Source: DAINBT01 sp036732785 | GTDB taxonomy: Bacteria > Planctomycetota > Phycisphaerae > Sedimentisphaerales > SM23-30 | Length of the DNA: 64,000 nucleotides | Direction: 5' to 3' | Assembly (NCBI GenBank): GCA_964537505.1 | Contig: CAZICK010000005.1 | Location: 5,561 to 69,560 of the forward strand | In this document: positions 9,227 through 18,727 of the stretch, piece by piece | How positions within the stretch are numbered: the first letter of the stretch is position 1 | How the letters are laid out: each line of letters begins with the position of its first letter | Notes under the pieces: generated by a model | What the model saw: the letters and a program-made list of their open reading frames with translations, nothing else | Databases searched by the model: none | Told to the model about the DNA's origin: nothing | Position numbers and translations under genes: made by a program

Positions 9227-10981
9227 ATGACATCCAGATCACTTATAAGTTTGATATGCATTATTGTCGCGTTTAATTCTGCCTGCCGAATGCACGTTTC
9301 CGCCGCTTCTCAGGACCAAACCCCGTCCCGGGAGGACGTCAGGCTCGAATGGTTTCGCCAGGGGCGTTTTGGCCTGTTCATCCATTGGGGACCGGTTAGC
9401 CTCAAAGGCACGGAAATCGGCTGGTCACGAGACAACCAAGTCCCGGTAAAAGAATATGACAACCTCTACAAGCAATTTAATCCGATCAAGTTTATCGCTG
9501 CAGAGTGGGTAACCATTGCTAAACAGGCCGGCATGAAATACCTGGTAATCACCGCCAAGCATCACGACGGGTTTTGCCTTTGGAACTCCAAATACACCGA
9601 CTACGACATTGCCTCCACCCCTTTTGCCCGTGATGTAATCAAGGAATTAGCCGCCGAATGCCGCCGTCAGGACATCGTATTTTGCACATACTATTCCATT
9701 CTCGATTGGCATCATCCTCACTATCTGCCCCAGTCCCATGGCGGTCCCGGCCAGCCTTTGGCCGAAGACCAAAAACCAGACTTCGACACCTACGTCACCT
9801 ACATGAAGAACCAACTCCGCGAATTGGTACAAGACTATGGCCCACTGGGCATCCTCTGGTTCGACGGTGAATGGGAAGACACCTGGAACAGTCAAAGGGG
9901 CAGGGACCTTTACAAGTATGTCAGATCGCTCCAGAGAAACATCATCATCAACAACCGCGTCGGCAAAGGCCGCGACGGCATGGCCGGAACCACCCAAACC
10001 AGCGAATACGCCGGCGACTATGACACACCGGAACAGCAGATCGGCAAATTCCAGATTGACCGCCCATGGGAAACCTGCATGACCATTTGTGAGCAGTGGG
10101 CATGGAAACCCGACGATCAGATGAAATCACTCAAACAGTGCATTCAAACTCTCGTTAAAACTGTCGGCGGTGACGGCAATTTTCTTTTCAACGTCGGCCC
10201 TATGCCCGACGGCCGCATCGAACCTCGCCAGGCGAGTCGCCTCCGCGAAATGGGACAATGGCTCGAAAAATACGGCCTAAGTATTTACGACACACGAGGC
10301 GGCCCCTTCAAACCCGGCCCCTGGGGCGTGAGCACATACGCGAATAATCGTATTTATCTACACGTTCTCGCGTGGGACGGCCAGGAGCTGACACTTCCGC
10401 CGATCGATAAGAAAATTGTGCATAGCTCGCTCCTAACCGGTGGCCGGTTAGAATTGAAGCAGACGAAAAAAGATATTGTTGTCACTGTCGGACAGGACGA
10501 CCAGATGGAAATCGATACTATCGTGGTTCTGGAACTTGATGGTCCCGCGGCCGAGATTGCTCCTGTGAGTTTGCCTTCGCTGTCCCTGGCTTTTAAGAAG
10601 CCGGCCCAGGCTTCCAACGTACACGGTAATATGCAGCAGTATGGCCCGATGATGGCTTTTGACGATGACGATGATACCCGCTGGGCTACCGACGCCGGTA
10701 CAGACAAGGCCTGGCTGGAGGTCGATCTCGGTGAACCACATACGATTAATAAGGCTGTTATTTGCGAAGCTTACGCCGGACGGGTGCGAAAGTTTGAATT
10801 GCAGTATAAAGTTGACGACGCGTGGCAAAGCTTTTATCAGGGTACAACTTTGAGTGAGCGTACTGTTTTGACATTCAGTCCAATTACCGCCCGGCATGTT
10901 CGGTTGAATATTCTGCAGGCCGCCGAGGGGCCGACTATTTGGGAATTTCAACTCATGCGGACCAAAGATGCCGGTCGATAA
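9227..10981 (+). CDS. Secreted alpha-L-fucosidase, GH29, with C-terminal F5/8 type C domain
   Basis: This 584-residue retaining fucosidase would release L-fucose from glycans outside the cytoplasm. Residues 1-~26 form a signal peptide. The GH29 domain spans ~35-440: GRFGLFIHWG (46-55), KHHDGFCLW (111-119), WFDGEW (211-216, with the likely nucleophile Asp213) and NFLFNVGPMPDG (328-339, the family signature). Residues ~445-584 form a discoidin-like F5/8C carbohydrate-binding module (AFDDDDDTRWAT, WLEVDLGEP). The ATG follows a GGAG ribosome site. It stands alone as a glycan gene: no fucose transporter or sulfatase is adjacent. Planctomycetes commonly degrade fucose-rich algal or mucin polysaccharides, which fits (inference). 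The acid/base residue was not assigned. Confidence 0.94.
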   Translation: MTSRSLISLICIIVAFNSACRMHVSAASQDQTPSREDVRLEWFRQGRFGLFIHWGPVSLKGTEIGWSRDNQVPVKEYDNLYKQFNPIKFIAAEWVTIAKQAGMKYLVITAKHHDGFCLWNSKYTDYDIASTPFARDVIKELAAECRRQDIVFCTYYSILDWHHPHYLPQSHGGPGQPLAEDQKPDFDTYVTYMKNQLRELVQDYGPLGILWFDGEWEDTWNSQRGRDLYKYVRSLQRNIIINNRVGKGRDGMAGTTQTSEYAGDYDTPEQQIGKFQIDRPWETCMTICEQWAWKPDDQMKSLKQCIQTLVKTVGGDGNFLFNVGPMPDGRIEPRQASRLREMGQWLEKYGLSIYDTRGGPFKPGPWGVSTYANNRIYLHVLAWDGQELTLPPIDKKIVHSSLLTGGRLELKQTKKDIVVTVGQDDQMEIDTIVVLELDGPAAEIAPVSLPSLSLAFKKPAQASNVHGNMQQYGPMMAFDDDDDTRWATDAGTDKAWLEVDLGEPHTINKAVICEAYAGRVRKFELQYKVDDAWQSFYQGTTLSERTVLTFSPITARHVRLNILQAAEGPTIWEFQLMRTKDAGR

Positions 10982-11021
10982 ATAGTACTGTTTCCAATAG
11001 GCATAAAAAAAGGAGACGATT

Positions 11022-11462
11022 ATGAAAAAGTCGAAACTTAACCTGATTATCGATGCATTAATGTTGCTGTGTATTGCTGCCATTGCAGGAATCGGCTTAT
11101 TGATCAAATATGTGCTGGTCCCTGGCGTTCAGCGGTGGGAAATCTACGACCGAAATGTGGACTTGTCCTATTGGGGGATGGACCGCCATGAATGGGGATC
11201 CATCCACTTCACAATCGCATTGACCTTTCTCGTTTTGCTTATAATCCATATTGTTTTGCACTGGCCTGTGATTATCAATATTTACTGCCAATTGATCCCG
11301 AATAGTTTCTTACGCCGTGTTATTGCGGTAATCATAATCTGTTTGGTAATACTATTGGTCATTTTCCCTCTTTTCGTTGAACCGGAAGTCCAGGAACGCG
11401 GCCCTGGAAATATCCATGGCCGGCTCCAGCGTGGATCGCCAACACATAACAACCGTCAATGA
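11022..11462 (+). CDS. DUF4405-family membrane protein
   Basis: A 146-residue inner-membrane protein with three hydrophobic segments (about residues 8-30, 60-85 and 93-118) and a conserved-looking histidine stretch, HEWGSIHF, just before the second. This matches DUF4405, small relatives of membrane b-type cytochromes; haem binding is an inference from the histidines. A good AAAGGAGA ribosome site precedes the ATG. It starts 40 nt after the fucosidase and may be co-transcribed with it. The hydrophilic tail after residue 120 is probably cytoplasmic or disordered. A small hairpin with a T-run follows. Confidence 0.75.
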   Translation: MKKSKLNLIIDALMLLCIAAIAGIGLLIKYVLVPGVQRWEIYDRNVDLSYWGMDRHEWGSIHFTIALTFLVLLIIHIVLHWPVIINIYCQLIPNSFLRRVIAVIIICLVILLVIFPLFVEPEVQERGPGNIHGRLQRGSPTHNNRQ

Positions 11463-11485
11463 GATCACGACGGGTTTGCTGTTTT

Positions 11486-11509
11486 GTCTCAACAAGGTGA
11501 GACCTTTTT
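11486..11509 (+). terminator. Weak intrinsic terminator after the DUF4405 gene
   Basis: GTCTCA (11486-11491) pairs with TGAGAC (11498-11503) around a 6-nt loop, followed by CTTTTT. The stem is short (6 bp), so confidence is modest. Confidence 0.45.
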
Positions 11510-11747
11510 GGGGGCGCAATGAGCAGGAAACACCAGCAAAGTGGCGCCAGGTTCGGCCTTGCACATCATATCTGCTTATGTAACAAACAGATACAGCTTT
11601 TTGTCGGTTTCAGTGGAATGTTCTCGCAGGAGGGGAGTCATTATGCTATATTCCGGTACGTAGCGAAGTATATGAATTCTCAGATAGTTTGTGTAGGATT
11701 ATGTTGGTAAACTTACAGGTGTGAATTTATATGGGAAATTCAGGTTT

Positions 11748-13310
11748 ATGAATAGCGGTTGCAGATTAAGGAAGCTTTTCTTCAAGGGGGTATTGTGTGT
11801 ATATCTGTTCGTGGTCGCTCAATACGGCTGCGATTCCGGCCACCGGATCAACTCGGTGGACAAAGATGTATATAAAGTAATCGAGGAGAAATGGGACAAG
11901 AGTTTCGCAGGTCGATCGGATTATAAGATCGACTTTGACGCCGAACCCCGCGGCGACTTGGCAATCGAAGAATTGATTGGAGAAACCGGTGTGCTGGGCC
12001 TGTCCGACGCGGTTGCGTTTGCGACCGGTCACAGTTATCTTTATCAGGAGGAAAAAGAAGTTTTTTGTCTTCAGGGCCTGGATATGATCCTTGCGAATCA
12101 TAATTTGTTTGCGTTTCCCGACAAGTCAGGGGCGGGGGTGGTTACAAAGGGGAACGGCAAGGCGGTTGCAGATAAGATGTCGACCACGGCAGAGTTAGCT
12201 GAGGTGTGGTCCGCGGTTCTCACCGAGGCACTGCGTAAAGGAACGACATCGCAACTGAGTGGCCCTTTGGCGCAGCCCTTGCCAAACAAAATAAAACGGG
12301 GGGACGACCCGGGGAACATGACACAACTTGACAGAGACGCCCTGTACCAGCTCCGTTCGTTCAATCACTTTCGAAGGAAGTTTGTGGTATGGATTAAGAC
12401 CGGTTACTATCGTGTTCTGCAGGGTCAGGATGGGGTAAAGGCTGCGATGGAAAATCACAAAACCCTGGAGGAGACTTGTGAAAATATGGAAAAACTGCTT
12501 GGTGCCGGCCGAATACAAAGATACGAGCTGGATCGGGCGTATCAGGAGAAACTACAGGCATGGGAGGGATACCTCAGTGCCAAGGGTAATTACGAGCAAT
12601 TGCTGGACGAATTCAAGCTGGAGATTGGAGCACCTGTTCGCACAGAGTTTTGTCTGGATGAGAAGGAACTGGCTATATTGCGTGAGGCCGGCGCATCGCA
12701 AGAGTCGCTTTCCATGGAAGAGGCAATAGAAAATGTGTTGGAGAACCGTCTGGACCTTGCCAACCTGGCCGATGAGTTGACTGACCGGCTGCATAAAGTA
12801 TTTCGAACCGCCTACAATCCGAATGGCCGTTTGGATTTTATCGACCACAGCACAAAGGTCTCGGATGAGCAATTAGAGCACCCTTCACTGGAGTATCTTG
12901 AAAAACAGTTTAATCTTGAATTCAGCGAGGATATGTCGTTCGATCAGTTGAATGAGCATAACGAGTTTCGCAAGGATATGATAGCGATGTTCCGGAAATA
13001 TAGAGAATACGCCCAAAAAGTCAATAAGATTATCATGGATGTGCGAAGTGAATATCGAGATATTGAGGAAGCGACCGAACGTTACCGGTTGCAATTGGAA
13101 AGCATTAAACTGGCCCAAAAACGAGCGAATGACAGTTTTGCACTTTTGCGAAACGATATTGGCAATGTAGGCGATGTACTGCGTGCCCAGGACGATCTGC
13201 ATAAGGCGAATATCGGGGCAACAGAAGCGCTGGTGGACAGCGCCATTGCCATCATGAAAATTCAGGTTCAACCGGACGCTACGTGGCAAAAGTGGGATTG
13301 GAAAAACTAA
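11748..13310 (+). CDS. TolC-family outer-membrane efflux lipoprotein
   Basis: About 520 residues from ATG 11748; an upstream in-frame GTG at 11721 would add 9. The N-terminus has a basic stretch, a hydrophobic core and a lipobox-like end (VAQYGC). The body is mostly long helices. The family signature appears as SLSMEEAIENVLENRLDL near two-thirds of the length, followed by a 'DRLHKVFRTAYNP' stretch typical of planctomycete TolC relatives. The C-terminal helix pair (LRAQDDLHKANIGATEALVDS) also fits. TolC proteins form trimeric export ducts. No inner-membrane pump or membrane-fusion protein gene is adjacent, so its partner must be elsewhere. It is 69 nt upstream of a porin gene in the same direction. 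Confidence 0.8.
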   Translation: MNSGCRLRKLFFKGVLCVYLFVVAQYGCDSGHRINSVDKDVYKVIEEKWDKSFAGRSDYKIDFDAEPRGDLAIEELIGETGVLGLSDAVAFATGHSYLYQEEKEVFCLQGLDMILANHNLFAFPDKSGAGVVTKGNGKAVADKMSTTAELAEVWSAVLTEALRKGTTSQLSGPLAQPLPNKIKRGDDPGNMTQLDRDALYQLRSFNHFRRKFVVWIKTGYYRVLQGQDGVKAAMENHKTLEETCENMEKLLGAGRIQRYELDRAYQEKLQAWEGYLSAKGNYEQLLDEFKLEIGAPVRTEFCLDEKELAILREAGASQESLSMEEAIENVLENRLDLANLADELTDRLHKVFRTAYNPNGRLDFIDHSTKVSDEQLEHPSLEYLEKQFNLEFSEDMSFDQLNEHNEFRKDMIAMFRKYREYAQKVNKIIMDVRSEYRDIEEATERYRLQLESIKLAQKRANDSFALLRNDIGNVGDVLRAQDDLHKANIGATEALVDSAIAIMKIQVQPDATWQKWDWKN

Positions 13311-13337
13311 AATTATCGCGTTTTTTGCCATGAATAC

Positions 13338-13351
13338 ATGCACACGTGCAT
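13338..13351. promoter_or_regulatory. Perfect 6-2-6 inverted repeat upstream of the porin gene
   Basis: ATGCAC-AC-GTGCAT lies 29 nt before the porin ATG. It could be an operator or a small mRNA hairpin in the tolC-porin spacer. Confidence 0.35.
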
Positions 13352-13379
13352 AATGGATTGTTAATCATAGGAGTGGCAA

Positions 13380-14849
13380 ATGAAAAAACTGGTATCCTTA
13401 GCCATAATAGCATTGTTAACGGTCGCTTCGCCGGTACGTGCCGCCGATGATGAGACCCAGGCAAAATTCGATGCTATGCAACAACAAATCGATCAACTGC
13501 AAGCTCAACTCGATCAACAAATTCTCCAGCAAAAAAACGCCGAGTTGATGCAGGAGATGGTCGGCGAACTTATGCGGCAATCACGCAACTCGGCAGCCGA
13601 CACCGCACTAACCGCCGGATACGACAAACAATTTTTCATTAAAAGCGCCGACAACCAATTTGAGCTTGAGTTTGACACTCGACTGCAATTCCGTCACAGT
13701 TATGCCCTGATTGACGACGGCAACAAAAACCTCTCCCGTGAAGGTCTGCCGAGCTCCAGCGATAACGACTCCAGCGCCAGCGCCTTCGAGTTGGAACGGG
13801 CTCGTTTAGAAATGCAGGGCCATGTGCTCAGAGATGTGAATTACGCCATTACAATGGAAATGGACGATGACGACGAAAACCAGACAACTCTGCTGGACTA
13901 CGAACTATCTCACAGCTTTATGTCTGAACTGGGTATTGTAATTGGTCGTTACAAGGCTCCTTTCAGTAAACAGTATAACACCAGTTCCGGAAGGTCGATG
14001 ATGGTTGACCGTTCATTAGCTACTACGGTGTTCAATATCGGGCGATGCACGGGCGTGGGACTCTTTGGCGACAGTTCCCTGGCCGATACGAAAATTCATT
14101 ATCAGGCCGGTCTTTTCCGGGGACTGGGAGATGGAGGGAACGTTCCTTTCTCTCAAAACGACAATAGTCCCGCACTGGCCGCCAGATTGTCTTTACCTCT
14201 GCTGGGCGCCACTCCTGACGACTTCAGTAACGAGTCTGATTTGATGATGCATAAAAATCCTGTTATGCAGATCGGAACCGGCTTCGCTTATTCCAACGAC
14301 CGGGCCGAGGATCACTTCTCCAATGGCTCCAGCGATAATTACGATATCCTCGTTAGGAGTGGGGACGGACGTTGCAACATCGTCCAGCTCGGCGGCGAAG
14401 TCACTTTGTTCGGCGCCGATGTCTCATACAAATATAACGGCTTTTCCACTACCATCGAAGGGTACTACCAACATGCCAATTTGGACAGCGATAAAGTTGA
14501 TTTTGAAGACAATTTTGCCCCTGTCGAAGCCTTTTCCCGGTATGATATGTACGGAATCGATGGCATGGGAATCGACAACTACGGCTGGTATGCGCAGGCA
14601 GGTCAATTTATCGTACCCAGAATCTTCGAACTGGCCGGTCGGGTAGGTGGAGTGTGCGTTGACAACACCAATGACAGTTATGAGTACGCCGCCGGCTGGA
14701 ACTGGTATATAAGCGAGCAGGACCTGAAACTTTCCATGGATATCACCTACATTGACGACCTGCCGATGGTTTCCTCCAGTACAAACTTTGACGGTGTGCA
14801 AAACAACAGCCTTTTCCTGATACGCACTCAATTGCAGTTCCAGTTCTAA
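13380..14849 (+). CDS. Phosphate-selective porin O/P-type outer-membrane porin
   Basis: A 489-residue outer-membrane beta-barrel porin. It has a clean signal peptide (residues 1-21, ending PVRAA), a coiled coil rich in Gln (residues ~25-62, trimerisation type), and a 16-18-strand barrel from ~80 to the end, with alternating aromatic strands and a terminal Phe (QLQFQF) expected for BAM recognition. The layout and a strand such as DYELSHSFMSELGIVIGRYKAPFS match the OprP/OprO family. Substrate is not established by family alone; phosphate or pyrophosphate is only a default guess, as no pho genes are nearby. The ATG follows AGGAGTG. Confidence 0.82.
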   Translation: MKKLVSLAIIALLTVASPVRAADDETQAKFDAMQQQIDQLQAQLDQQILQQKNAELMQEMVGELMRQSRNSAADTALTAGYDKQFFIKSADNQFELEFDTRLQFRHSYALIDDGNKNLSREGLPSSSDNDSSASAFELERARLEMQGHVLRDVNYAITMEMDDDDENQTTLLDYELSHSFMSELGIVIGRYKAPFSKQYNTSSGRSMMVDRSLATTVFNIGRCTGVGLFGDSSLADTKIHYQAGLFRGLGDGGNVPFSQNDNSPALAARLSLPLLGATPDDFSNESDLMMHKNPVMQIGTGFAYSNDRAEDHFSNGSSDNYDILVRSGDGRCNIVQLGGEVTLFGADVSYKYNGFSTTIEGYYQHANLDSDKVDFEDNFAPVEAFSRYDMYGIDGMGIDNYGWYAQAGQFIVPRIFELAGRVGGVCVDNTNDSYEYAAGWNWYISEQDLKLSMDITYIDDLPMVSSSTNFDGVQNNSLFLIRTQLQFQF

Positions 14850-14875
14850 AACGTTTTGAAAGAGCAATCCCCAAT

Positions 14876-15958
14876 ATGTTTTTCTTTTTATTGATAACTC
14901 TCCTTGGTTGTGCTGTTCACGCAGACGCGCCGCGAACCAATCTTGTTTACTATGGAACAAGTGATGCTTCTGCCGCGGTTGCTTTAGGGGAGGATATGTT
15001 TGTAGTAGCCGATGACGAAAACCATGTGTTGAGAATCTATAAAACCAATATATCACGACCGATATCTTCCTTCGATTTGACCTCATTCATTGTGGCCGAT
15101 CCAAACTACCCAGAAGCTGATATTGAAGGAGCAACCATGGTTGGCGATCGCATCTATTGGATAACTTCTCACGGCAGAAACAAAGACGGCAAAATGCGTC
15201 AAAATCGATATTGGTTTTTCGCCACCTCGGTAAAAGTGGTAAACGACAATGTTATTCTTACTCCCGTTGGCATCCCTTGCAGTACTTTAATCCATGAGAT
15301 GGTAAAATCGGCAACAACACAACATCTGCAACTTGATAGCGTAACCAGATTTGATGAAAAGAAACTTAAAAAGAAAGAACGCGAAAGGCTTGCGCCAAAG
15401 AAAGAGGGTTTAAACATCGAAGGGCTATGCGCGACTCCTGACGGCAAAACACTTTATATAGGATTTCGAAATCCTCAATTTACTGATCGTGTGACTTCCC
15501 AAAAAAGAGCGATTATTGTGCCTTTGCATAATCCACAGCAGGTAATCGAAAAAGGAAAGTCACCAATATTTGGCTTGCCCATCTTGTGGAATTTAGATGG
15601 ACTCGGGATTAGAAGCATGGAGTATTCGCATTTCCACAAGTCATATTTTATCATCGCCGGCCAACATAAGGAAGCACAGGATTTTGCGTTATATCGCTGG
15701 TCAGGCGAAAAAGAAAAACAACCAATACTGGTAAAAAAATTTCCAGCGGACCAAAACAATTTTACTCCAGAAGCACTGATCGTTTTTGAAAAAACCGGCA
15801 GGTTACTCGCACTTAGCGATGATGGAAGTATCGTCATTGATATATCTGATGCATCTGACTGCTTGAAAGGAAAAATGATCGAGGATGGAAAATGTCTGAA
15901 TAAACACCTATCTGATCAAAACAAGAAATACTTTAGAGGTATGTGGCTGGATATATAA
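14876..15958 (+). CDS. Secreted DUF3616-family protein
   Basis: A 360-residue exported protein with a short signal peptide (FFFLLITLLGCAVHA; the Cys may make it a lipoprotein). The body matches DUF3616, a propeller-like family of unknown function: AAVALGEDMFVVADDENH near residue 35, EADIEGATMVGDRIYWITSHGRNK near 80-105, and LNIEGLCATPDGKTLYIGFRNP near 180-200. It starts 26 nt after the porin stop, so the two are probably one transcript. It is more AT-rich and Lys-rich than its neighbours, which may indicate transfer. No catalytic residues are known for the family. Confidence 0.82.
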   Translation: MFFFLLITLLGCAVHADAPRTNLVYYGTSDASAAVALGEDMFVVADDENHVLRIYKTNISRPISSFDLTSFIVADPNYPEADIEGATMVGDRIYWITSHGRNKDGKMRQNRYWFFATSVKVVNDNVILTPVGIPCSTLIHEMVKSATTQHLQLDSVTRFDEKKLKKKERERLAPKKEGLNIEGLCATPDGKTLYIGFRNPQFTDRVTSQKRAIIVPLHNPQQVIEKGKSPIFGLPILWNLDGLGIRSMEYSHFHKSYFIIAGQHKEAQDFALYRWSGEKEKQPILVKKFPADQNNFTPEALIVFEKTGRLLALSDDGSIVIDISDASDCLKGKMIEDGKCLNKHLSDQNKKYFRGMWLDI

Positions 15959-15960
15959 GT

Positions 15961-16034
15961 TGACTTTCGCAGTTTTTAAAATCCAATTTTCATTCAACAT
16001 TCTTTCTCCCCTCTAGTGCCTTATGCCTCGTGCT
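15961..16034. repeat. Probable fragment of the dispersed repeat plus one GCACGAG heptamer
   Basis: In the convergent spacer between the DUF3616 gene and htpX, the minus strand reads GTTGAATGAAAATTGGATT (from about 16001 down), close to the GAATGAAAATG core of the repeats at 18753 and 46829. Next to it, at 16018-16034, is a GCACGAGGCA heptamer-type sequence just after the htpX stop. The first match is short and could be chance; the association with the heptamer is also seen at 59537. Confidence 0.4.
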
Positions 16035-16040
16035 TTCTTC

Positions 16041-16886
16041 CTACACATGCTCCCGTCCGATCAGCGACATCAGTCGTTTTTTCAAGCTCGGATGCGTATT
16101 GAACAGGTCAGCCGCATCGCGACCGCTGAACGGCTGGACAATAAACATACTTTTTTGACTATCCAGCGGCACCCGCATCGGAATCGCCCGGTTTTGGCTG
16201 TGCAGTTTTTCCAGCGCACGGGCCAAATACATCGGATCGCCTGCCAGTTCCGCCCCGTAACTGTCGGCATTGTATTCACGCTTACGACTAATCGCCATTT
16301 GAATCAATAATGCCGCGAACGGCGCCAATATCATCATTGCCACCGCCGCCAGCGCATTTCCACCCCGCCGATCACTGCCGCCTATTGGCACAAACCACAA
16401 CATATAACCTAACGCACTAATCGCTCCCGCAATCGTTGCCGCTATCGACTGAATCAGAATGTCACGATTTTTCACATGAGCCAATTCATGCCCGATCACA
16501 CCCATCAGCTCATTACGATTAAGCGACCGCATCAGCCCCTCGGTAACCGCCACCACCGCGTTGTGCGGATTGCGCCCGGTCGCGAACGCGTTAGGCGCCT
16601 GCTGCGGACAGATGCACACCCGCGGCATCGGCAGGTTCGCCTTTTGCGCCAACTCCCGAACCATCTCCAGCAGTTCCGGCGCTTCCTGTTCCGTTACCGG
16701 CCTGGCATGCATACTCGCCAACGCAATCTTATCCGAAAAGAAATACGCTACGATATTCATCCCGCCGCCCAGCACCAGTGCAAAAGCCATACCCCGCTGC
16801 CCGAACAAACTGCCCACATAAACAAATACTACCATCAGCATCGCCAGCAGCAACATCGTCCTGACATTATTCATAAAACGGAACAT
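16041..16886 (-). CDS. htpX: Membrane zinc metalloprotease HtpX (M48B)
   Basis: HtpX degrades misfolded inner-membrane proteins with its active site facing the cytoplasm. The 281-residue length is typical. Two N-terminal membrane segments (residues ~10-28 and 33-52) are followed by the zinc motif HELAH (133-137, in GHELAHVKNRD), two further hydrophobic segments (~145-165 and ~180-205), and the third-ligand region REYNADSYGAEL near residue 217. The family marker GRNPHNAVVAVTEGL is at ~104-118. It is transcribed alone from a near-consensus promoter; HtpX is heat- or stress-induced in other bacteria, but no such control is visible here. Its stop codon lies directly beside repeat sequence. Confidence 0.95.
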   Translation of the reverse strand: MFRFMNNVRTMLLLAMLMVVFVYVGSLFGQRGMAFALVLGGGMNIVAYFFSDKIALASMHARPVTEQEAPELLEMVRELAQKANLPMPRVCICPQQAPNAFATGRNPHNAVVAVTEGLMRSLNRNELMGVIGHELAHVKNRDILIQSIAATIAGAISALGYMLWFVPIGGSDRRGGNALAAVAMMILAPFAALLIQMAISRKREYNADSYGAELAGDPMYLARALEKLHSQNRAIPMRVPLDSQKSMFIVQPFSGRDAADLFNTHPSLKKRLMSLIGREHV

Positions 16887-16997
16887 CTCTACACCCTTTC
16901 ACTGTACGACACATAAATTCCTGTCTCTCCGCATCAGAAACCATCCACTATCAACTACTACTACCCCCGCGTTTGTTCACCACATTATTATATCTAT

Positions 16998-17025
16998 ATT
17001 ATATCTATTTAACATTATATGTCAA
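16998..17025 (-). promoter_or_regulatory. Consensus sigma70 promoter upstream of htpX
   Basis: On the minus strand a perfect TTGACA (17020-17025) and a perfect TATAAT (16998-17003) are separated by 16 nt. The leader to htpX would be about 105 nt. A second TATAAT-like hexamer at 16985-16990 lies just downstream. The region is strongly AT-rich. Confidence 0.6.
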
Positions 17026-17101
17026 TTCAAAAAACATAGAAACTATTCCCCGGATTTTCCAGGCGGCCCAATATTCAGCAGTGTTTTTTGATTGTGTGTG
17101 G

Positions 17102-18727
17102 TTATTCGCGAATGTCTGTGGCGGACCAGGGGGATTGGGAATCCTGGACGGTGGATTCCGGTGGTGGTGCGACCCCGGGGGTGGCGCCGGTGACCGCTGA
17201 GGCTGCCGTGGTGTTTTTATATGAAATGATGGACCTGCTGAACTGTTTTTTTGTGATCTTGATGGGTGATTTGATTAGCTCTGGCATATTGTAGGCGAGT
17301 GTAAGGGAATCGTAAAAAGATGGGTTTTGCTGTGGCATTACGAATGGTTTGTGTGCGTTGCCATCGGTGTCGAAATAGCTGAAAAACGGCCGAGAGTAGC
17401 GGCCATCGATTCGCTTGCTGTTGAATACGATCCAGCGACCATTGCTGGAAAAACCGTGCCAGGAATCGTTGCGGTCGCTACTGATGGGTAATTTGCTGTA
17501 TGAGCCGGACTGAGTATCGAACAGGAACAGGTCGCATTTGGACTGGTGGATCGGAAAGTCGCTATACTCCGAGACGCTAAGCAAAATGTACCGACCATCG
17601 GGCGAGAATCGCGGCTGAGTAATGGAGCCGCCGACTTGCTTGGCCGTCAGGACTGTTTCGAGTGCCCCCCATTCGTTTGTGTCGATATCATAGCCGATAC
17701 GCATGAGGTCGCAGAGAACGTAACGAAGGCGTTGTGGAATGACCTGGGGTGCGCTGCAAAAATACAGATACCGGCCATCTGGCGAGAACTGTGGAAATGT
17801 TTCCAGCCGATTGGGGTCTGTGATCCCGCTGGTGCTGATGACACTGTTGGAATCGGCCAGGTAAAGCGCCAGATCAGCGGAGCGATCGAAGACGTCGCGA
17901 ACCTCAACGGCGGCAGAGTGATACAGCATACAATAGTGGTTGACGGCAAATGCGATGACAGAGCCACTTGGGTGCCAGGCGGCAAAGCCGCACTTTCCAG
18001 AGGTTACCCGGGTTTTGGTATTCACGGCAGAAAGTTGACCGGAACGTACCGTGAGCATCGGAGTACCATGCTCAAGAGATCGGATCTGCATTAACATGTT
18101 GTCGGGATCATTGTTGAGAAAGGAGTGGCAGTGAGCACAGCCAAACGTATATGTACTATTGTGCAAAACAGGCGATTCGTCAAAGTTGGTCAGGTTACGC
18201 TGATACGTACCCATATCACACCATGAAACCGAAAGGCATATCTTGCGATAAACCAGGTACGGATCGATTGGAGAATCCGCAATGGTGTTTGTTATGGTCT
18301 GGAATCTGGTCCATCTGCCATTGTTATCACCGGTACAGATGTCAAAATAGAGCTTACGCCCGAGGTTTTGACGGAGAAGACCCTGCCAGGGTTTGAGTGG
18401 AATCTCAAGGCACGGATCTCGACTATAAACGTCGATGGCTTCAGAACGCTCAGAGGTGATTCTGAGATAGTAGTATGCGGCAGGTTCGTCAACAACGAAA
18501 CGCAGGGGTGCAATGTTGGGGGGGATGACGATGCCGGTATAATCCGGATGGATACGGGCAGTACGATCGGACCGGTCACAATCGTCAATGTTGACGCGGG
18601 GGCAATGCAAAAAATAATACAGCAAACCAATCAACAAGCCGACAACAACAATCGCCGACAAATATACCCAGTGGGTATAATTTCTGGAAGGGCCTATCGT
18701 AACGTCTTGTGATTTATGTGTACTCAT
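17102..18727 (-). CDS. Membrane-anchored PD40/TolB-like propeller protein with a c-type haem motif
   Basis: 541 residues. Residues 1-22 are encoded by a dispersed repeat and are followed directly by a membrane anchor (residues ~22-42, LSAIVVVGLLIGLLYYFL), so the rest is probably periplasmic. CAHCH (197-201) is a c-type haem-attachment motif in the context FGCAHCHSFLNNDPDN. The second half carries PD40/WD40-like blades: AAWHPSGSVIAF, FPQFSPDGRYLYF, QPRFSPDGRYILLS and GFSSNGRWIVFNS. I recall Bacteroides 'TolB-like translocation' proteins with the same CxxCHSF-then-propeller order, often near DUF6057 genes. The start ATG overlaps the stop of the upstream gene as ATGA, indicating translational coupling. 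Function is unknown; redox sensing or electron transfer is speculative. Confidence 0.75.
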   Translation of the reverse strand: MSTHKSQDVTIGPSRNYTHWVYLSAIVVVGLLIGLLYYFLHCPRVNIDDCDRSDRTARIHPDYTGIVIPPNIAPLRFVVDEPAAYYYLRITSERSEAIDVYSRDPCLEIPLKPWQGLLRQNLGRKLYFDICTGDNNGRWTRFQTITNTIADSPIDPYLVYRKICLSVSWCDMGTYQRNLTNFDESPVLHNSTYTFGCAHCHSFLNNDPDNMLMQIRSLEHGTPMLTVRSGQLSAVNTKTRVTSGKCGFAAWHPSGSVIAFAVNHYCMLYHSAAVEVRDVFDRSADLALYLADSNSVISTSGITDPNRLETFPQFSPDGRYLYFCSAPQVIPQRLRYVLCDLMRIGYDIDTNEWGALETVLTAKQVGGSITQPRFSPDGRYILLSVSEYSDFPIHQSKCDLFLFDTQSGSYSKLPISSDRNDSWHGFSSNGRWIVFNSKRIDGRYSRPFFSYFDTDGNAHKPFVMPQQNPSFYDSLTLAYNMPELIKSPIKITKKQFSRSIISYKNTTAASAVTGATPGVAPPPESTVQDSQSPWSATDIRE

